Shown piece after piece: positions 51,442 to 54,489 of a stretch of 54,489 nt of DNA (its first letter is position 1; the number at the start of each line of letters is the position of its first letter). Position numbers and translations under genes: made by a program. The notes under the pieces are model-generated. The model searched no databases and was not told the DNA's origin. It saw nothing but the letters and a program-made list of their open reading frames with translations. Origin of the DNA: Bacteroidales bacterium (lineage in GTDB: Bacteria; Bacteroidota; Bacteroidia; Bacteroidales; Marinilabiliaceae); the NCBI GenBank assembly GCA_003249255.1, contig QKJP01000028.1:1-54489 (forward strand). The letters are read 5' to 3'.

Positions 51442-52946
51442 ATATAGTTATAGCTCCCATATTACTCCCTTTAGTTTTCCTGGTTGTTTTTGTATTTATC
51501 AAGAACACGCGAGTAGGTTCTCCATTGGCTATTTTAGGATTTGGATTACAATTTATCCTGTCAGTTTATTTGTTTTATCAAATCTTAAACCTAAAAATAA
51601 TGGTTTTGCAAGTGGGCGGATGGCAGGCTCCTTTTGGCATTACTTTAGTGATCGATCAGTTGAGTGCTGTAATGTTACTGGTTTCAAATCTGATTGCTTT
51701 TTCTGTAGCTGTTTATTCCATTAGTTTTGTGGATAAATATATGGTTGCTTCGCGTTTTTATGCCTTCTTTTTTTCATTAGTGCTTGGCGTAAATGGGGCA
51801 TTTATTACAGGTGATGCCTTTAATTTATATGTTTGGTTCGAAGTGATCTTACTGTCTTCGTTTGTGTTGATTACCATGGGGAGAAGTAAAGATCAACTCG
51901 AAGGAGGTATTAAGTACATGACTCTTAATCTTATGGGTTCATTGTTTTTTTTAGCCGGTTTAGGTTTACTTTATGGAAAAACCGGCACGTTAAACATGGC
52001 ACATCTGGCACAAATAGTCAGAGTCAATCCGGAAGCCGGTTTGTTAAATTCAAGTGCCGTTTTGTTTTTTATTGCCTTTGGAATTAAAGCGGCTCTGTTT
52101 CCCTTGCATTTCTGGTTGCCGGCTTCTTATCACACACCCAATGTAACTGTAACAGCTTTGTTTGCCGGTTTATTAACCAAAGTAGGCGTATATGCTTTGT
52201 TTCGTTTTTTTACTTTATTCATTATTCACGATCGGGAGTTTTGGTTTTTATTTTTAAGCCTTATTGCTGTTTTTACCATGTTGGTTGGAGGCTTGGCGGC
52301 ATCTATCTTTTATGAGATGAGGCGAATCTTATCCTATCATGTGATTAGCCAGATTGGTTACATGCTTATGGGCTTAGTTGTTTTTACTCCTTTGGGTATT
52401 GCTGGCGGAGTTTATTTTATGATTCATAACATGATTGCTAAAACCAATACTTTTTTAATTAGCGGCCTGGTTAAAAAGGTAAATGGGACTTATGATTTGC
52501 ATCAAACAGGTGGATTACTGAAAAGCCATCCTGTTTTAGCAGTATTGTATATAATCCCTGCTTTGGCCTTAGCGGGGTTTCCACCCTTTTCGGGTTTTTT
52601 TGCCAAGTTTACTTTAATCAAATCGGGTTATGAAGATGCTCATTATTGGCTTACTTCGGTGGCTGTTCTAACGAGTTTGCTCACGTTGTACTCGATGATT
52701 AAAATATGGAACAAAGCATTTTTACGCGAAGCACCGAGTCCAAATGAAGGTTTTTCTTGCGTGAAATTGAAAATAGATGAGTTATTACCTTCTGCAATAC
52801 TTGGCATTGGAAGTATTGTATTGGGCTTAGGGGCGCCCTTTTTTATTGATTATCTTAGTGAAATGGCCGTAAATATGATCCATCCTCATAATTATATCCA
52901 GGCGGTAATGGGTGATTTAGAAAACTTAACATTACTTAAACCATAA
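51438..52946 (+). CDS. mnhD: Mrp antiporter subunit D (NuoN/NuoM-like)
   Basis: 502 residues with about 14 helices. It has the proton-translocation motifs of the ND2/ND4 family: NLYVWFEVILLSSF, LFPLHFWLPASYHTPNVTVTALFAGLLTKVGVYAL and YHVISQIGYMLMG. It pairs with subunit A in the antiporter. Start at the ATGA overlap with mnhC. Confidence 0.94.
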   Translation: MNIVIAPILLPLVFLVVFVFIKNTRVGSPLAILGFGLQFILSVYLFYQILNLKIMVLQVGGWQAPFGITLVIDQLSAVMLLVSNLIAFSVAVYSISFVDKYMVASRFYAFFFSLVLGVNGAFITGDAFNLYVWFEVILLSSFVLITMGRSKDQLEGGIKYMTLNLMGSLFFLAGLGLLYGKTGTLNMAHLAQIVRVNPEAGLLNSSAVLFFIAFGIKAALFPLHFWLPASYHTPNVTVTALFAGLLTKVGVYALFRFFTLFIIHDREFWFLFLSLIAVFTMLVGGLAASIFYEMRRILSYHVISQIGYMLMGLVVFTPLGIAGGVYFMIHNMIAKTNTFLISGLVKKVNGTYDLHQTGGLLKSHPVLAVLYIIPALALAGFPPFSGFFAKFTLIKSGYEDAHYWLTSVAVLTSLLTLYSMIKIWNKAFLREAPSPNEGFSCVKLKIDELLPSAILGIGSIVLGLGAPFFIDYLSEMAVNMIHPHNYIQAVMGDLENLTLLKP

Positions 52947-52948
52947 AG

Positions 52949-53296
52949 ATGAAATTGATCGGAAATCTAATCAAAGGAATCAGTTTTTTTCGTTTTATAG
53001 GGTTTTATATTTGGAAACTGATTCAGGCAAATGCATTTATTGCCTATGATATTTTAACGCCAAAATTATATGTAAACCCCGGATTTGTAAACCTTCCTCT
53101 TCGGGTTAAAAGTGATTTTAGTGTGCTGTTGTTGAGTAATCTCATATCCATGACCCCGGGTACATTAAGTATCGATATTGTTGAAGAACGAGATGAGTTA
53201 TTGGTGCACTACCTCTACGGAAATGAAGAAAAGATAGTGGAAGAATTAGAAGCTATTCAAGAGATGGTTTTAAAACTTGTGAAGTATCCGGTTTAA
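52949..53296 (+). CDS. mnhE: Mrp antiporter subunit E
   Basis: 115 residues, short for MrpE (often about 160) because the N-terminal membrane part is reduced to one clear amphipathic stretch. The conserved core is present: NLISMTPGTLSIDIVEERDELLVHYLY. It starts two bases after mnhD. Confidence 0.9.
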   Translation: MKLIGNLIKGISFFRFIGFYIWKLIQANAFIAYDILTPKLYVNPGFVNLPLRVKSDFSVLLLSNLISMTPGTLSIDIVEERDELLVHYLYGNEEKIVEELEAIQEMVLKLVKYPV

Positions 53297-53323
53297 TTTT
53301 TTACAGCAAAAAAGATTAAGAAA

Positions 53324-53614
53324 ATGGCAATAAACAACATTGTATTACTCCTTAGCTTTTCGTTTTTAATAGTAGCTTTTATACTGGCTTTTGTACGCTT
53401 GCTATTAGGGCAGGGTATTTATAATCGCATAGCAGCTATGGATTTAATTGCTTCTATTGTAATTGGTTTTGTACTGGTGTATGCGGTGTTTATTCAAATG
53501 GGATTGTATATCGATGTAGCCGTAATCATATCTTTAGTGGCATTTTTGGGAACTGTTGCAGTCTCTATTTATTTAAAAAACAATACCAATAAAAACGATG
53601 GAGATAATCATTAG
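53324..53614 (+). CDS. mnhF: Mrp antiporter subunit F
   Basis: 96 residues with three helices. The motif RLLLGQGIYNRIAAMDLIAS is typical of MrpF, as is the ending GTVAVSIYLKNN. It overlaps mnhG by 17 bases. Confidence 0.92.
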   Translation: MAINNIVLLLSFSFLIVAFILAFVRLLLGQGIYNRIAAMDLIASIVIGFVLVYAVFIQMGLYIDVAVIISLVAFLGTVAVSIYLKNNTNKNDGDNH

Positions 53615-53876
53615 CATATTATTACTGAGTGGATCATTCTTTATTTTTTTATCCGCATTGGGAATTATCCGCTTTAAAGACTTGTACAGCCGCATGCACT
53701 CAACCACCAAAGCCTCATCCTTTGGCTTGTTGCTTCTGCTCGTTGGAGTTAGTTTGTTTTTTAATGAGCTAAATGTGTATGTGAAAACCATTTTAGTGGT
53801 TGTGTTTATTTATCTAACGGCTCCTTTGGCTGCTCATGCCATTGCGAAATCGTATAGGGAAAAGGATAAGGAATAA
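53598..53876 (+). CDS. mnhG: Mrp antiporter subunit G
   Basis: 92 residues with three helices. The MrpG motif GIIRFKDLYSRMHSTTKASSFG is complete. It is the last of the seven subunits, and no terminator hairpin directly follows. Confidence 0.93.
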   Translation: MEIIISILLLSGSFFIFLSALGIIRFKDLYSRMHSTTKASSFGLLLLLVGVSLFFNELNVYVKTILVVVFIYLTAPLAAHAIAKSYREKDKE

Positions 53877-54017
53877 AGAGCAAAGAATAATTATTAATGA
53901 TTCATTGTGAATGTTTAATGATTAATGAAATGTAGAGAGAATTCTCTCGCAAAGGCGCTAAGACGCAAAGGTGAGGTAGGAGCTTATGAGTTATTTGGCA
54001 GTTGCTTAATTGTAGAG

Positions 54018-54298
54018 TTGAGGTTAGTAGATTAAGTACATCCATTTCTGCATAAATCTCAAAAAGCCCCAAAGTGGGCGATGTCCCAAAGCCTAGTCTG
54101 GTAAGGGCTAGGAAATTAATCAGGTCTTTTATTTAAATGCCAAAGGTACGTAGTCTTAATTACACGACTACGCACCTATATTTGGCGCTAACCATATCAT
54201 GCCACAATATTCATAGCCCTTCATCTATGTTTAATGACACCGCATCTTTGATGCTAACGTAAGCTTACTATTGAAAAGTATTTAACAACTTACCTCTA
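54018..54298 (-). repeat. Repeat element copy B (conserved ends, variable core)
   Basis: Opposite in orientation to copy A at 4374-4700. The 51-nt end (54248-54298) and the 64-nt end (54018-54081) are conserved. The latter includes the GCCC-loop-GGGC-T5 hairpin on the minus strand. The core (54082-54247) is unrelated to the core of copy A and holds its own hairpin, CCTAG/CTAGG. Confidence 0.7.
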
Positions 54299-54419
54299 AG
54301 CTGATGAGTTGTTAATCCACAAATTAGCAACCTCCAGTTTTGCAACTATCCAGTTTAGCAACTAGTCTAAAACAGCAGTAAATCATTCGTGTTAATTCGA
54401 GAAATTAGTGGACAAAAAA

Positions 54420-54445
54420 AAGGAGCACCCAATGGATACTCCTTC
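54420..54445. terminator. Hairpin AAGGAG / CTCCTT near the right edge
   Basis: On the minus strand AGGAGTATCC-ATT-GGGTGCTCCT pairs over ten positions, two of them G-U, and runs into eight T. It could end a minus-strand transcript or be the leader hairpin of a plus-strand gene starting at 54473. Confidence 0.5.
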
Positions 54446-54472
54446 TTCAACCTAACCTTAACCCTAACTTAT

Positions 54473-54489
54473 GAAGAAAACTTCAAGTG
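54473..54489 (+). CDS. Possible start of a gene cut by the window edge
   Basis: ATGAAGAAAACTTCAAG opens MKKTSS. It is preceded by a pyrimidine-rich CCTAACCTTAACCCTAACTT leader and a hairpin. Such an arrangement is common ahead of exported Bacteroidota proteins, but only six codons are visible, so it is a guess. Confidence 0.3.

Larger units (their letters stand above)
53877..54489. other. Terminal intergenic region
   Basis: Beyond mnhG there is a short repeat-like run (53871-53895, AATAAAGAGCAAAGAATA) and a CGCAAAGGCGCTAAGACGCAAAGG stretch (53948-53971) of a type scattered in Bacteroidota genomes. Repeat element copy B (54018-54298) and a hairpin at 54420-54445 follow. No complete gene is present. 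Confidence 0.6.

Noticed and set aside
1-54489. tRNA, rRNA or transposase genes
   Set aside because: No cloverleaf-type GTTCGAATC arms, no rRNA-conserved stretches and no DDE or recombinase protein motifs were found when reading both strands.

Overview
The window is about 54 kb of low-GC chromosome from a marine member of the Bacteroidota, most likely a Marinilabiliales-type polysaccharide degrader. The signs are a one-piece hybrid two-component sensor with an AraC output, six proteins ending in type IX secretion (T9SS, Por) sorting domains, FISUMP, GLUG and YDG adhesin modules, a Nudix-like sugar regulator, promoters of the Bacteroidota TAnnTTTG type, and agar/porphyran-specific glycosidases (GH86, GH117). 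The genus is inferred only. No rRNA, tRNA, CRISPR array, transposase or SusC/SusD pair was seen.

Layout. 0.2-8.7 kb (minus strand): a giant hybrid two-component regulator, a secreted Ig-like/T9SS protein and a DUF5060-type lipoprotein hydrolase. 9.2-18.5 kb (plus strand): a compact gene set that I could not match to any described system. It encodes a T9SS-exported protein with a DUF2271-like head and 22 copies of a four-cysteine 30-residue repeat, two paralogous small exported proteins, a NapH/NosR-like membrane ferredoxin with ten DEF motifs in a periplasmic acidic linker, an outer-membrane beta-barrel carrying the same DEF motif, a Tat-exported lipoprotein ferredoxin with twelve four-cysteine cluster motifs, and an ArsP/DUF318 permease with a CSCG motif. 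18.5-23.1 kb: a DUF4160/DUF2442 toxin-antitoxin-like pair, a Crp/Fnr regulator whose start codon lies in a hairpin loop, YceI, a DODA-type dioxygenase, a hypothetical gene and an SDR enzyme.

23.6-35.7 kb: an agar/porphyran region with GH86, a frameshifted CBM6/T9SS protein, GH117, a membrane HTH-PKD protein, small secreted proteins and a start-less nitroreductase. A Nudix-like regulator sits at 30.2-30.9 kb. 36.2-43.3 kb: a xylose module (xylB, xylA, an MFS sugar symporter, GH43) plus a FISUMP protein. 43.3-46.9 kb: a 1.2-kresidue secreted adhesin. 47.2-53.9 kb: a P-loop protein divergent from mobA, then a complete seven-gene Mrp Na+/H+ antiporter operon.

Working model (inference). The 9.2-18.5 kb set looks like a cytochrome-free electron conduit or thiol/soft-metal system crossing inner membrane, periplasm, outer membrane and cell surface. 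Electrons would pass from the membrane ferredoxin to the 12-cluster periplasmic ferredoxin, then to the barrel, then to the cysteine-rich exoprotein. A second structural surprise is a pair of roughly 300-nt elements in opposite orientation near both ends of the window (4374-4700 and 54018-54298). Their termini are conserved and their cores are unrelated.
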